64,000 bases of DNA from Aradus depressus (Eukaryota > Arthropoda > Insecta > Hemiptera > Aradidae). Each line of letters opens with the position of its first letter. The stretch's first letter is position 1. The position numbers and the translations under genes are program-made. The notes under the pieces are model-generated. The model did no database searches and was not told the origin of the DNA. It saw nothing but the letters and a program-made list of their open reading frames with translations. The stretch covers positions 50,320,108-50,384,107 of the forward strand of contig OY759217.1 of the NCBI GenBank assembly GCA_963662175.1. Reading direction: 5' to 3'. This document shows, in pieces, positions 45,100 to 57,210 of the stretch.

Positions 45100-45700
45100 G
45101 GTTTTCTGAGGAGAAGGAAGAAGGGCTTAGAGAGAGTGTAGAAACAGTTTATTACAAATATTTGAGCTGGGCAAGTACATAGCCGCTGATTTATCGAGGA
45201 TTTTTATTTTTTTTAAACATACGTTGAAAACTCCTTTCTGCCATTTATTTTATATTCCCAGAAAGTAGATCCCCATTTAGCTTTTCTGGAAGCCAGGAAT
45301 TTTGTTCAGGGATTGTCGAACTTTGAAACTATATTTTCCATTAAAACTATTCTGTTTATTTTTAGTATTACATTTGGTATTATTAAGAAAAATGAAATTG
45401 TCTTCCATGAGGAAACATCCAATGTATGAAATTTCATTGGAATTTCTAGGATTTTCTGTCGATAAGTTGTACATACTTAGTACAATTTCATATGTGAATC
45501 CAAAACCCGTTAATGATGGCAACAATTGATTTTCTGCCCAATCGGATAAAGGGAAAGAGGTGAATGAAGTGGGGACTTAACTCACAAAAACCTCAATAGC
45601 TGCTCATGTACTAAATGTATCGATAAAAAATTGTATATGACGATTGGAGATATCTCTAAGACACATAGTTCAGTTAAATTGGCCGAAGGGAAAGGAGATT
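45100..45700 (+). repeat. Dispersed 'gccgatg' family, diverged copies
   Basis: Phrases 'aaaacctcaatagctgctca', 'ttaaattggccgaagggaaa' and 'gtgtag...gagctgggcaagtacatagcc' match other members. Confidence 0.5.
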
Positions 45701-48400
45701 TAGAGGGGGCACAAAACTGCCTATACTGATGTTCGACCAACGAGGGGGGGAGCTAAGACTATCAAAGTATATCGATTTATCACATGGTTTTACAATAGTG
45801 GCGCTTTTTACATAAAAGAACTTATCCAATTCTATAATATTATGATTACAGTTTATTTTGGCAGTTGTGGCCCCCTGCGATATGATGGACGGGGGTGTTT
45901 ACCCTACTGTCCATAAAGTCACCTGGTTACAACGGACTCACCCTCGTCCTCATAGGTCCAATACTTTCCGAGTTAGCCATTAGAATGAAACATCTAAAAC
46001 AACCCCAATTTTGAGATTTTCTCATCCCTTTTTAAGCCTGTATATCTGATACAATTTTTTTTTTTTTAATATCGAAAAGTTGTACTTCTTGTATTCTTCT
46101 CAATATGTACAACTTACTCACAGAAAGTTGTAGAAATCCTGGTGAAGGTGCAGTTATTTTGTGGTTGATTTGACATAGAATAACCTAAATGTCACCTATA
46201 ATGAACATCGGTTCATGAAAAGAACAGCTTCAATTGTGAAATTCAATTAGAAAAACATTCCACAGATAATTTCTTTTGAATATAGTAGCATTTATGCATT
46301 TTTTACACTTAAAATTATTATGATTTTTGTTGAATTTTTTCCCTGGAAAGCAAAATCATTTTTGGGTGCAAACAATTGCTTGACTATGTATTTAACACTC
46401 ATATTAAATACATTGTACTTTTGTCCGAGTTTTCAAAAAACAAAAAGTATTATTAATCTATAAATGTCTAATCTACATCTAATCTACATCTAATCTACAT
46501 CTAATCTACCCCTGAAATATCCTCGTTTTTTCTTCGATGTTGTATTTTCAATAGAATTTCGTGTAATGTAGTTGTTATTGTGTAAGAATTTCATGTTTTC
46601 TCAATATATACTCTCTATATTATTTTTGTGGGATGAACAAATCTTATACCCTTTTGAGGGTGCTTAATTTCGATCTTGTGGACTCTCTAGGTCATAAGTC
46701 AATCAAATTTCGTAGGAATATGTGTATGTTAGTTCTTGGGTGAAATCTTCATAATTTGGCTTGAATGAAAATCCTTTCTTTCGTTGCGGGTATTTTTTTT
46801 AAATCTTACAAAAGCTCGGCCTTGCTGATTGCACATTCGGAGTTCTAGTTTTTCTTTTATAAACTACGAAAAAAATAAAATAAATAACATTTATGAGTAT
46901 TATATTTTTTTATTTATTTTTATTGTATAAAAATGTAAATTTTATATTTTTTAAAAATATACTATTTAGATATGTATATGTAATTTTAGATCACATTTTT
47001 TATTGAATTTTTCTTATTTATGGTTTTGTGTCTTGAAGAAAAGTTTTTACTTAAAAAATTCTACCAAGAGTGGTGTATATATAAGTATATATATTTTTAA
47101 CATATGAAAATGATAAAAGGGTGATTTCGTAAAAGACATTTTTTTTTACCTCCAGCCTCTTATGATGGTTGAGTATTCATTTCCAAAACCGGTATATACC
47201 TACATATTGAAGATATAATCCCCTCGAAGATACAACCCACTATTTTTCATCAAAATTATAGAAAAAACATTGTAGATGAAAAAACACATTCCATCTTCTA
47301 GAAGTTTTATTCAATAGTAATTAAGAGAACGTTTAGACCGAAAACTTCAACTTCAGCTCTTCTTCAGTTTAAACTTATGTTATCCATAGGTCTAAGAAAA
47401 CAGTCGCAGTACTTAGGCTCCACTCTTTCTATTGACAGTAACTTTCGGTCTTCCAAATATCTTTAGTCTAATGGCACAACTTTCGGACGCACTAATCAGA
47501 AATTACCTTGTTTTTTTAATAACAGTTGTGTAAATAACATCATTAAGAAAGGACAGAAGGTAACTTTTAGGTTCGAAACATCCTCCTGAATCATAACAAC
47601 AAAATTTCTGGAAGACTGAATGCGTTTTCTTTTTATCTACTTCACTTCTGACTTCTGAGATATTTTCCTCTTCCCTCCATCTCCAATTTTTTTTTTTTTT
47701 TAATGTTATTTCTAAACAATCCCACGATTTTGTAAATATCATAAATCATAATTGATATTTTCTATTGTTCAAGGAATAATAAAAAAAAATCCTTTGTAAC
47801 ATTTTGGAAAGTATTTCCACATAAATTCGAATTTTACCAATAAACCATAATTGGTTTATAGTGTCATAAATTGGTTAAAGTTGTCATTTGACCAATAAAC
47901 CTGGCATCCCTTTTTGTGTACATTAAATAATATAAATTGATTTTTATTTTAGAGATTACCCTTTTTCGGACTCACCAATTTAAAATTATTTATTAAGTCT
48001 TATTTATTATTTACAAAAATGACTGTTTAAGATCGAATTATGATAGCTGTAAGATTTTTGTACAAATTCTGTAATTTAAATTATTCTAATGTTATTTTCG
48101 ATCGTAATATTAAATTTAACAATTTATTTATTCATGTTATATATTTTCTATTTATATATTTGTAAAAGAAATATATTTGGTTAGTTCAGAGGCTAATCAG
48201 GGTAGCAAAACGAACATTTTCCAGGAGGGCGGTAATAAGACACAATCACAATAGTAAAATACATTTATTGTATTCATTTTGGATCAATTTACTAATAAAT
48301 GTTTATTTTTCCTTATTGGCTGTTTTACCGAACCACTAATAGCTAATTAATAAAAATTGACTTATTATCCTTAACAGGTCATTAGTTTATTCAAACAATT
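45701..48400. other. Intergenic, no gene seen
   Basis: A TIR-like end 'ttgatttgacatagaataac' lies at about 46167, related to the 18716-20260 element. An 11-bp tandem 'tctaatctaca' (about four copies) lies at 46468-46508. The rest is AT-rich and unrecognised. Confidence 0.45.
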
Positions 48401-49000
48401 ATAAATAATGAATGTATCGAAATGGAAATCAGATAATTGTAATCATAGTGGATTTTAGAAAGGCTCTCAGAAAAATTAATTTTCCGGAAAACCTCGGTTT
48501 TGATTTTTCTTGACTTATTAATATAAGCCTCTGAGCAACGTTTTTTTTAAAAATTGTTTACTATAATTGTAAACATACTTGTATTTTAGTATACCAGTGC
48601 AAAATATAAATATTTGGCGATTTTACTTCTCCAGAAAAATGTTGTACAGGGAAAGTTAAGTAATCAATCAATAATTCGATGTCGATTTTTTACCGCAATT
48701 TTGCCCCCTGAGTCTAAAAATTTTTTTAAAAAGTTATGTTTGTCGGTAAAAATATTTTCCTATAGAATAAGTTTACTGACGTGATATTTTGTGTGTGGAT
48801 TCAAACACACCAAAAATGACCATACCAATATTGATTTTCAGTCAGATCGGTCTAAGTGAAGTGCGGAATAGAGGAGGGGCTTAACACAAAAACTCAAACT
48901 CTCAATGTAATGAATGGACATGAAATTTTGTATGAGTAAAATGTCACTGAGTAAACGATTGAAACCTATTGATTTTCAGCCAAATGGGCCATCGAGGAAT
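48401..49000 (+). repeat. Dispersed 'gccgatg' family, diverged copies
   Basis: 'taatgaatgtatcgaaatgg' (about 48407), 'ttgattttcagtcagatcgg' (about 48831) and 'gattttcagccaaatgggcc' (about 48970) identify the family. Confidence 0.5.
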
Positions 49001-49742
49001 TGGGTTTAGAAGGTGAGCTATTTGATTACAACTTATCCGATCTGGGGAAGTACATTGCTAACGTTTTTCTCTTCAAATTTTGGCCCAGTTCCAATTTGTA
49101 CCAATTGTTTCCTATTTTGGTATCCTGTCTCAGGGACGTAAATCCTTTTAACTTTGTTCTTTCTTTTTTTAACTTTCGTACTGAGCGAGAGCCAATTTTT
49201 CATAGTTTAGTTTTTAGAATATTTGTTTTTATACCTTTTGTGTGTTTGGAGCCCAAAGAGTTGCATTTAGTTCTTCAATTTCTAGCATTTAAGAAAACAA
49301 AAAAATAGATGTCTATATTGGAAAATCCTGTGTGTAGTGAAATTATTGAGAGTTACGAAAAAGGTATTGTTAAAATTTATTTTATTATTACTTACAATTT
49401 ATTAGATAATTTAGTTGCAGTTTTGCACATTAGGAGCAAAACTATATTAACCACAATAGTTATTAAAGTAAATAATCTCTTATATATAGGTCAGATGTCA
49501 AAACAACCAATGTCTGACCACACAGTTTTTTTATGATTGGCCATAAGTTGGATCTTGTGAAAATACAAATGTACGAACTCTCGGGTTATTGTTTCATCTT
49601 ATAAAAAGGATAAGTGTTTTCATACCATAACATTTCTTCAACAATAGTTTTTCAAAAAAAAAATTCAAAACTTTCAGTTTTGAATAAGTCAAAAACATGA
49701 ACATTTTTTGTTAAAAAAATCTTTGTTATAGTAATTAATATA

Positions 49743-50000
49743 TCGTCACCCTAATTAGCAAACGTCGTAACTCCATTTTCACGTAAATTTTGGATATTTG
49801 CGCCATCTGTTACGCCACCTTGGAGTCTATCATAGGAGAAAGCCTCGTAACTCCACTATTGTTCTTAAGATCAAGTAAGCTCAGAAACAAAACCTCGTAA
49901 CCCCATAATATCGAATAAAACAAAAACAATACAAACATTTAGGTGTCTCCTGAAAAAGGTGTTATTTTGGAATTACGAGATTTGTTAATTAGGATGACGA
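49743..50000. mobile_element. MITE with about 35-bp imperfect TIRs, TA target
   Basis: The left end TCGTCACCCTAATTAGCAAA and the inverted right end TCGTCATCCTAATTAACAAA differ at two of 20 positions, and similarity continues inward ('cgtcgtaactcc' / 'tctcgtaattcc'). TA flanks both sides. 258 bp, no coding capacity. Internally, 'cctcgtaac(t/c)cca' recurs. Confidence 0.8.
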
Positions 50001-51156
50001 TATCTCTTCCTAAAATTGGCGGTTTCAGAAATGGGATAAAAATAGGTTCCTGTTAAAAAAAATTGAAGATTAATTCTCCAAAAGTACACAAATTTATGTG
50101 AAGCCATACTTGTTTCTTCCACATTAGCAATATATTGAACTGTTTTATTCATTTTCCAACAATATATCATTGCCAAAGGTTTTCGTCCGATATGTTGCAT
50201 TCAGTTGAACTAATTTTTCCGTAAATATTTCTTTAAAATGAAAAATAATGTCTAAAATATACAATGAAAGTTTTTGTAATGCAATTAAAGAAAATGCTTT
50301 TAAAGCTGATTCAGAAATATAGAATCAGTCTTTGTAAATAACTTCTTGTAATGAAGCTAACTTTTAAGGTGTTTTAGAAAAACATTTTAACACCTTCAAA
50401 GAACAGAGAGGAAAAAAAATTGTCTCTGGAAATTTCTTGAAATTGATATTTTAATAAAAATTGAGATACGACTAATAAGAGGCAGGCCTGTATCGTGAAG
50501 TTAAAAATTAGCTGCATTAAATATTTCGAATAATGTTTTTCATTGGAACCAATTAATATGAAACTTTGCCAGTTTTGAGTGGAGAGGTATAACATATATT
50601 TTTTACAAAAAAAAAAAAATTGACCTTAATAAAATGTTGATAAACTATTATTGAAGAAACGTTATTGTGTGAGATTAAAGCCCTAACAAATAGCTGAAAA
50701 AAAAGAGTCATAGTCATTTGAAACATCCAAAAAAAACCAAACTTTGACCTTTTTCTGTCTTTCCATAAGATCAACTCACTAAGTACAACTTATGGATATT
50801 AAATTATAAGAAATCTGAGAAGTTAAGGAGACAAGACATTGGTTGAATGCATTTAAGATGGAATGACCGTAAACATAGAATTTCCTTAAATAAATAATAC
50901 ATCATTGTTATTCTTGTTGTTGTACGTAAATGATCTCAAAAAATATAAATGTTAATGTAAAAAAAAAAAATTGAACCAATTCACTGTTATTTGAAAATTA
51001 AATGGAATATATAATACAGTATTTAATTGTCATTTTATTTAATGCTTCCTATTTTTACAATTAGAATTATTTTGAAGAGAAGATCAATTTATTAGGCCCA
51101 GTACCCAAAAAATTCTTTGAAGTCCTTTTCTAGAAGGAAATTTAAAAAAAAATTGA
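50001..51156. other. Intergenic, no gene seen
   Basis: AT-rich. No recognised exon or repeat. Confidence 0.45.
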
Positions 51157-51275
51157 TGTCAGAAGTGGGATTCGAACCCACGCCCTCATAGAGGACCAGA
51201 AGGCTCGGGACCCGTACAGTACGGGCAAGGGTGTTACCTTGAGTCTGGCGCCTTAGACCGCTCGGCCATCCTGAC
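51157..51275 (-). tRNA. tRNA-Leu(CAA) with intron
   Basis: The minus strand reads acceptor GTCAGGA ... TTCTGAC plus discriminator A (51157). The D-arm is 'ggccgagcggtctaaggcgc', the anticodon stem CCAGA/TCTGG and the anticodon CAA (51241 to 51239). It has a long leucine-type variable arm (CCTCTATGAGGG) and the T arm GTGGGTTCGAATCCCAC. A 36-nt intron (51202-51237) starts one base after the anticodon and contains the hairpin CCCGTACTGTACGGG. The mature length is 83 nt, normal for Leu. Animal tRNA-Leu(CAA) genes characteristically carry such an intron, removed by the tRNA splicing endonuclease. A and B boxes are intact, so the gene looks functional. Confidence 0.97.
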
Positions 51276-51720
51276 ATGTTGTATGACTATTGCGATTAGC
51301 TGATATAATAGCCAGAATCTTTAATAAACGACATCAAAGAAAAATTTAATGTTGCTTTTCATCTACAATTTTTCCGATTAGCATATCCGATGATTAAAAA
51401 ATCCTGAAGGCTTTCTTTTTTTAAATGATATGTTGATTTACTGTTAATAATTTATTAAGTCTTCCCAATGAATCTTCTCAGGATACGAAAGCTATATCTG
51501 ATTTTTGTGGACAAGTATGAAACTTAGATAGCTGAAAAATATCTAGACCACAAAATAAATCAAGAAAATTTAAGAAAATATTGAAAAAAAAAAACAATAG
51601 CTACAAGTAAAGAGCCATTTCTTTATGACCTATTTGGGAATATAGAAGGATATTAAATTAGGTCTACAGTCGGTAGGTTTATATATTTTTCAAATATCTC
51701 TTCGTTTTTTTCTGTAACAG

Positions 51721-52263
51721 GAGACTGGGAATCAGTGTTGAATCTGCAACACAAACTTGACTCGGGGGTATTTCTGTGGCCAAAACCTCACAAAACTGAC
51801 CTGGACTTCATCGCTAGAACAGTCCAACAACTCGGACTAAATGGAATTATCAGTGTCGGCTGCGGAACTGGTCTCTTGGAGTGGCTTCTACATTCCACCA
51901 ATAGTAGGGCATTGTTTATTTATTTGAAACATTTATATGAGTGATAATTAGATTAATTTTTTGATTTTCAAGTTTCAAGGTCCCCGACCATTTAAGCGAT
52001 GATGTCTGTCTGTGCGTGTGTGTATGTGGTTTGGAAAGTTCTGCTCAAACTCATAAACGATTTCAGCTATGAACTTCAAATTTGGAATGAAGAAATCACA
52101 TGTGCTATCTTAAATCTGATTACGAGAGTGTGTTGTTAAAAAGAAATGTTACGATATGAGAGTTTAAATACAGTTTTTAATTTAATTAACTATCCATTTT
52201 CCAAACAGATTATATAAAATAAAGTATATTTTTCTTTTACGTACCATGTTTATGATTTATTTA

Positions 52264-52294
<31 letters not shown>

Positions 52295-55200
52295 CTTTTT
52301 TGATGTAAGTGACGCTGTGTTTCTGCTAGATCTGAAGATGACAGGAGTGGAGATAGACCGAGGCTACTGGAGCTCAAGATATGCCAGGAAGTCCTTTATC
52401 CCGCTCATGTTCCCTCAGGATGCACACTTTCGACAGACGCTGGCCGATCCAAGCAAGGCGCTCATGTTCTCCTACTTCAACGATAATTCTGCATTCCAGT
52501 GGTACCTCAAAGTCTATCAAGGCTCTTCTCTTATAATAATAGGCCCTTATGGAAACCAAAGGTAACCTACCTCAAAATCTATCAAGGATTTTCTCTTATA
52601 ATAATAGGATAATAGGCCCTTATGGAAACCAAAGGTAACCTACCTCAAAGTCTATCAAGGCTCTTCAATTATAATAATAGGATAATAGGCCCTTACGGAA
52701 ACCAAAGGTAACCTACCTGAACTCTGTCTATAGAGAAAATATTAATTTAATTTTTAAGGAGGAGATCGCAGCTGATTGGAACTATTGAGATATCAGGACT
52801 TTGGAAAGGTTGAACAATGCTCCAAAATCTAGTAAAAGCAATTCATAATTTATCTACGAGTTCATGTCTGATTAACCAGCGTACTCTTTCGTCACTCTGG
52901 TGGACCTGAGCCCGACTCAGCTCTGGGAGTCCTAAATTTTTATCTCCGTTTAATTACCGAGGTCTTTAACGAGTACAAAATACACTCCCGGACACAGGAT
53001 CACTTAAATTTTTGAAATTTTAATAGGTTTTTTTGTGTTTATTTCTCTCCCAAGTATGTTTGCTATAATTATCTTTCTTTCTTTAATGTTTATTTACTAT
53101 TATGGATTAAAGAAATTGACTTTTCTTCTTTCTTCTTTACTCCAGTGAACCAGTTTATCATTGCAGTTCTTACAGCGCCTTTCGATTCAAAATTTTTTTT
53201 TCAAACCTCTTTATTTGAGAATAGGTGAAAGAATATTACTGTTCCCTGACCCAGAGAAGGGAGTTAAGTGAAGAAGAAGCAATCAGGAGACGGGAGGTAC
53301 TCCCGCAGAAAAGGGCAAGGCCGTCCGAGGGCAACTGCTGAGAGGGAAGGCAGCTTTTTGTAGTCATATGCGCTCCGGGATCGGCATTCTACCAACCTTT
53401 ACTTGAGTCACCTCTTAGAAACCTTCAGAAACATCAGATTTTCTGAACGTACAATCAGCACACGACTCATCTCATCCTCCAGCCACTGGTTCCATGCTCA
53501 CCAGAGAAAACCGTGTCCAGAGGTTGAGATTCACCCTGGAACACCTGAATAGGACTACTGATGATTGGGGGCGAGTTGTATTCCCAGATGGCTTAATAAC
53601 TGCTGCCAGGTATATCAGAGAGATCCTAGAACCTCATGTGATGCTCTTTGCCCCATTTGTCGGCCCTCGATTTCTTTAGATGCACGACAATGGCCGACCC
53701 CATGTTGCGGGTGTTGTTCAACAGTACCTTCGTGAAGTTCAAATTGTGGCAATGGACTGGTCCGCAATAAGTCCAGACATGAACCCCATAGAGCATGCCT
53801 GGGACATGATTGCAATACGCGTCAGAACACGATAACCATACAATTTAGAGGATTTGCAGAACTTCTTGCTTCAAGATTGTGAAAACATACCGGAAGAAGT
53901 AATTCAAAATTTAATGAGGGTAATGCCCAGAAGAATATACTGTCATTGAAGCTAGGGGAGAGAACGCCAGGTAGGTACTAAATATTTTTCGAAATTTAAT
54001 GTTTTTTTAAAAATTTTCTTTGTTAACTGTTTAATTTTTCCATATTTCAAAAAAATAAAGAATTGTACTTATACTGTTAATTTTTAATTTCTTTTAACAA
54101 TGCCCCCCTAAGAATAATATCTTCATGTCCTTTTCCTATTTCACAAACCCAATAAAAATGCAAAAATTGAAGTGAACCTATAAATTTGTTCGGGTGTATG
54201 GAATTAAATATTGGCTTTATCATATTTCATTGAGGATTTTAGCATTTCGCAACATTTTCCTAATTTTCGAACATTGGCCTTTTAATATAATATTTATGTA
54301 AAAGATGGTTTTATAACATTACGTTCCTTATAGATATGCGGGTGACATTCGGCGTCATTTCAACTAACAATAAGTAACCAATCAGGTTCATGGAATATTT
54401 CATACTAGGCTTTCAAGCAGACCAGTTAATCATTTGTAGCAACATTTCTTTTCTAATAGCCATTGACAGCTCCATGTATAGATAATTCCAAATAAGATTT
54501 TTCATTATCTCCCGTTTTTTTAAACAGATATGGCTCAAATATCATAATATAACTTTCCGCTTCCCCTCCAAAACCAGTCGACCGTTTGCGCTAATATTCA
54601 GTAATGTACTTACATAGGGGCTCCTAAATTCTCATACTAAATTGTGTATCGATAAATTCATTATATTGGTTTTTGAATTGAGCCCCCTCTCCTGAAACCC
54701 CACTTCCCTCCAACCGATATCGCTGAAATTTCACAGGTTTTGTAGTTATTGGGTTCTGAACTGAGATCAATATGTGTCTTCGTTAGAGGGTTTTGGATTC
54801 ACATATAAAATATACATATATTTGGAATCTGAATGTCGGAAAACATAAAATTCTGTTGAAAACTCCGCATCGAATTTTTAACCGATTACATAACTTTCCC
54901 TATACTTCGTAAAGCTGGAGAAGTAAAATTAATTCTCACAATTTTTCATTATCAGCTGATTGAACAGTTCTACCAACTTCATTTCTCTAAAACCTAGACT
55001 TTAACAATATCTTTTTTTTCAGCAAACATTTTTTTTATTTCTGAAGTTTTTCTCTTCTTTTATTATTTTATTTCTTAAATAAAAAATGATCCTTTATATT
55101 TCTTAAGGATCAACTGAATAAAATTAAATTAAAAAAAAAGTTGAATTTTATTATTTCTTATCAGATTAAGTCACAGACAAGCTTCTTAAGCTTTGTGTCT

Positions 55201-56436
55201 GTACAAAAGTGCAATTGATTGTGTTGACACTTTGGTAGTAAGGCAATTAGGTATAAAACTTTCAAAATACTTTATTCCATTATTTTCTTAAGACGTTTCG
55301 ACTACATTCGTCATTTTCAATTCAAACAAATACAGACAGGCCCGGATTTAGAAATTTGCCGCCCCTAGGCAGTTGCGGAAATTGCCGCCCCCCCCCCCCC
55401 CCCTCCCCTCAAAACTTCCTCAATGGTGGAATAAGTTTGGTACGAAAAGTTTTTCAATAAATAATATGCACCGGTCTGAGAGCAAATATTTTATTTTATT
55501 ATTGTCAGTATCCTTATAATCATGAAGTATATGACATCATTCAACAATTACCATTATGTATGCGATTTTTTTTTGTAGAGAAATTATTGCTTATTGGTTG
55601 AAATTTTTACGTCTCGATTTTCGGATGGCAAACTCATCGATAATGGAATCAAAATCTAAAGACATAAGCAAATCTGACTCTATAGTTAACAAAGCGAGTG
55701 CGTTTAATCGTTCTGCAACCAGTTTTGATCTCAAGTAGTTTTTCACTCGCCGCAGTACGGAAAATGATCGTTCAGCGCTACAATTTGATACTGGTGTGCA
55801 AACGAGCATTCGGTACGCTATATCAACATTCGGAAAAACTGTGTGGAGCTCATTGCTTCTTAGTAATTTGAGCAGATCCAAATTCAATTACCACGAATAT
55901 AACAAGTTTTCAAAGTTTCCGCCAAAATATGCCGCCCTTCAATTCTTGCCGCCCTAGGCAACTGCCTACTCTGCCTGCATGGTAAATCCGGGCCTGAATA
56001 CAGATCAATCCATATATATTTTATTCATTCCAAAATTTCTTTTCCAGGAATGTCGTCAAAATGTAGTATTTTTTCACATTATTTAAATTTTAAAATTATA
56101 CATCTTTCAATTACAATATTAAAAAATTATTGTTTGAATTGAAAATGACGAATGTAGTCGAAACGTCTTGAGAAAAAAGAAAAAAATGAAATAACTATTT
56201 TGAAAGTTTTATACCTAATTGCCTTACTACCAAAATGTTGATTAAATAAAAAGGTATTCAAATTTATAATTAAAAGTGTAATGTTTTTCTGAGTGTTCAA
56301 TAAAGAAGTCTTTCTTGGTTTCAGGTTCACAAAGCCAGCTCCTCTTGATGAGGACATTCCCCTCGAATGGCAGCTCTGGTCTGTCAGAGAGATCTTCGCT
56401 ACCGGAGACTTCATAGCAATATACAGAAAATATTGA
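51721..56436 (+). CDS. Uncharacterised SAM-methyltransferase-like protein, 3' exons
   Basis: Exons 51721-51903, 52330-52561 and 56325-56436 (TGA) join in phase to 174 residues plus a split first codon. The first visible exon has 'LNGIISVGCGTGLLEWLL': a GxGxG SAM-binding motif I in a Rossmann fold. The next gives 'GVEIDRGYW' (acidic residue after strand 2, the usual ribose-binding position), 'ALMFSYFNDNSAFQWYL' and 'SSLIIIGP'. The last gives 'WQLWSVREIFATGDFIAIYR'. The layout matches a conserved insect family without a known substrate. Exon 1 begins inside a codon behind a good acceptor ('ttctgtaacag'), so one or more 5' exons are missing from my annotation. Three tandem donors follow exon 2; only the first is used in my model. 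The catalytic role is inferred from the fold only. Confidence 0.82.
51904..52329. other. Methyltransferase intron 1
   Basis: AT-rich, with a poly-A run at about 52269-52294. No other gene. Confidence 0.5.
52502..52715 (+). repeat. Tandem copies of methyltransferase exon 2 3' edge plus donor, 3 copies
   Basis: Units start TACCTCAAA and end AAAGGTAACC. Donor GT positions are 52562, 52635 and 52708 (period 73). Copies 2 and 3 carry an extra 'ataataggata' slippage relative to copy 1. The junction joins intron '...GGTAACCTACCT' to exon 'TACCTCAAAG', sharing TACCT. Use of donor 2 or 3 would add 73 or 146 nt and shift the frame. Confidence 0.93.
52869..52985 (-). repeat. SINE fragment
   Basis: 'tctttcgtcactctggtgga' to 'gaggtctttaacgagtac', the inverted middle of the SINE. 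Confidence 0.75.
53230..53950 (+). pseudogene. Tc1-like transposase relic
   Basis: Frame pieces read 'SMLTRENRVQRLRFTLEHLN', 'TTDDWGRVVF', then after an internal deletion 'LITAARYIREILEPHVM', 'MHDNGRPHV' and 'MDWSAISPDMNPIEHAWD'. These are the linker, the second catalytic Asp block and the D34E Glu block of Tc1/mariner transposases. The first catalytic Asp region is lost and stops occur at about 53680 and 53835. It lies in the methyltransferase gene's last intron. Confidence 0.9.
53951..54529. other. Methyltransferase intron 2, no gene seen
   Basis: AT-rich, probably including the 3' flank of the Tc1 relic. Confidence 0.45.
54530..54910 (-). repeat. Dispersed 'gccgatg' family copy
   Basis: 'aaccagtcgaccgtttgcgc', 'tatcgataaattcattatat' and 'ttttaaccgattacataact' are family phrases in inverted sense. 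Confidence 0.55.
55226..56240. mobile_element. Long-TIR (about 95 bp) element with a nested hAT
   Basis: 'ttggtagtaaggcaattagg', 'tataaaactttcaaaat', 'aagacgtttcgactacattc' and 'gtcattttcaattcaaa' at 55230-55328 recur inverted at about 56133-56237. The interior outside the nested hAT has no ORF. The long, well-conserved arms make it a fold-back or MITE-like element. Confidence 0.8.
55337..55996 (-). mobile_element. Internally deleted hAT element, 660 bp
   Basis: TIRs CAGGCCCGGATTTA and TAAATCCGGGCCTG, with a perfect 8-bp target duplication AATACAGA at 55329-55336 and 55997-56004. The minus strand keeps about 98 codons (55591-55887) of the transposase C-terminus: 'NCSAERSFSVLRRVKNYLRS' then 'ERLNALALLTIESDL', the hAT dimerisation domain. 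The catalytic N-terminal two thirds is gone, so it is non-autonomous. A poly-C run lies at 55388-55403. Confidence 0.95.
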
Positions 56437-56599
56437 AGACTATAATATGGTGGACCTCACAAGACCATAGAAGGTACTTTCTTCTGGGGACCAAAAAGGG
56501 ACACAAGATGGTAATTCGGACTAAATGAATTTAGAAAATATCTTAAAAGAACAATTTTTCCTGAAAATTGATGTATACATGAGCATGTAAAAAGAGAGG

Positions 56600-57210
56600 A
56601 CACAAACATGGAACTGAACCAACACAAGAAAACAGATACACCGGCACAATACTTCATACAGAAACACAATGACATATGCAGGAGACACATGGACTACACC
56701 AGGATCTACACAGATGCATCCAAGATGGAGGAGGGTGTGGGATGTGCAGTAGTCACACCAGATCGAACTGGACATTCAAAATCAATCCAGAATGCAGCGT
56801 TTTCACAGAACTTTTCACATTACTGCATGCCTTTATATTCACATACCATTCACAAAATTTCTTATTTTCACGGATTCTCTTAGCTCGATTCTGGCGATTC
56901 AAAATTTATGGTCGGTTGAAAAAAGCATTCAAGAAATTTACTCATGACATTCAAAATTAATTAAAAAATAAAAATTAATTTGGATTCCGTCCCATATTAA
57001 CACAGTACAAGACCTTTCGACCTACTTCAGAAGAAAAATTGAACAACACTGGAACAATGAATGGACTCAGATGGAAGACAACAAACTGCGAAGAATAAAA
57101 GAAGAAAACAAGCCGTGGAAACCGCCAAGCACCATGAAACAGACGAGACACAGTGATCATCACAAGACTTGGACATTTGTTGTCCAAAATATCATAAAAA
57201 CTTGAAATTC
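56600..57210 (+). pseudogene. LINE RNase H domain relic
   Basis: 'RIYTDASKMEEGVGCAVVTP' is the first RNase H motif (YTDGS-like). 'FRRKIEQHWNNEWTQMEDNK' and '...VIITRLGH' correspond to the region just downstream in I/jockey-superfamily ORF2. Frameshifts and missing middle blocks make it dead. Confidence 0.75.

Noticed and set aside
49000..49308. 102-codon plus-strand frame as a 5' exon of the methyltransferase gene
   Set aside because: No family resemblance, begins within a dispersed repeat, and no donor phase-compatible with the 51721 exon was found.
51092..51277. 61-codon minus-strand protein
   Set aside because: Entirely overlaps the tRNA-Leu gene; it is a translation of the tRNA.
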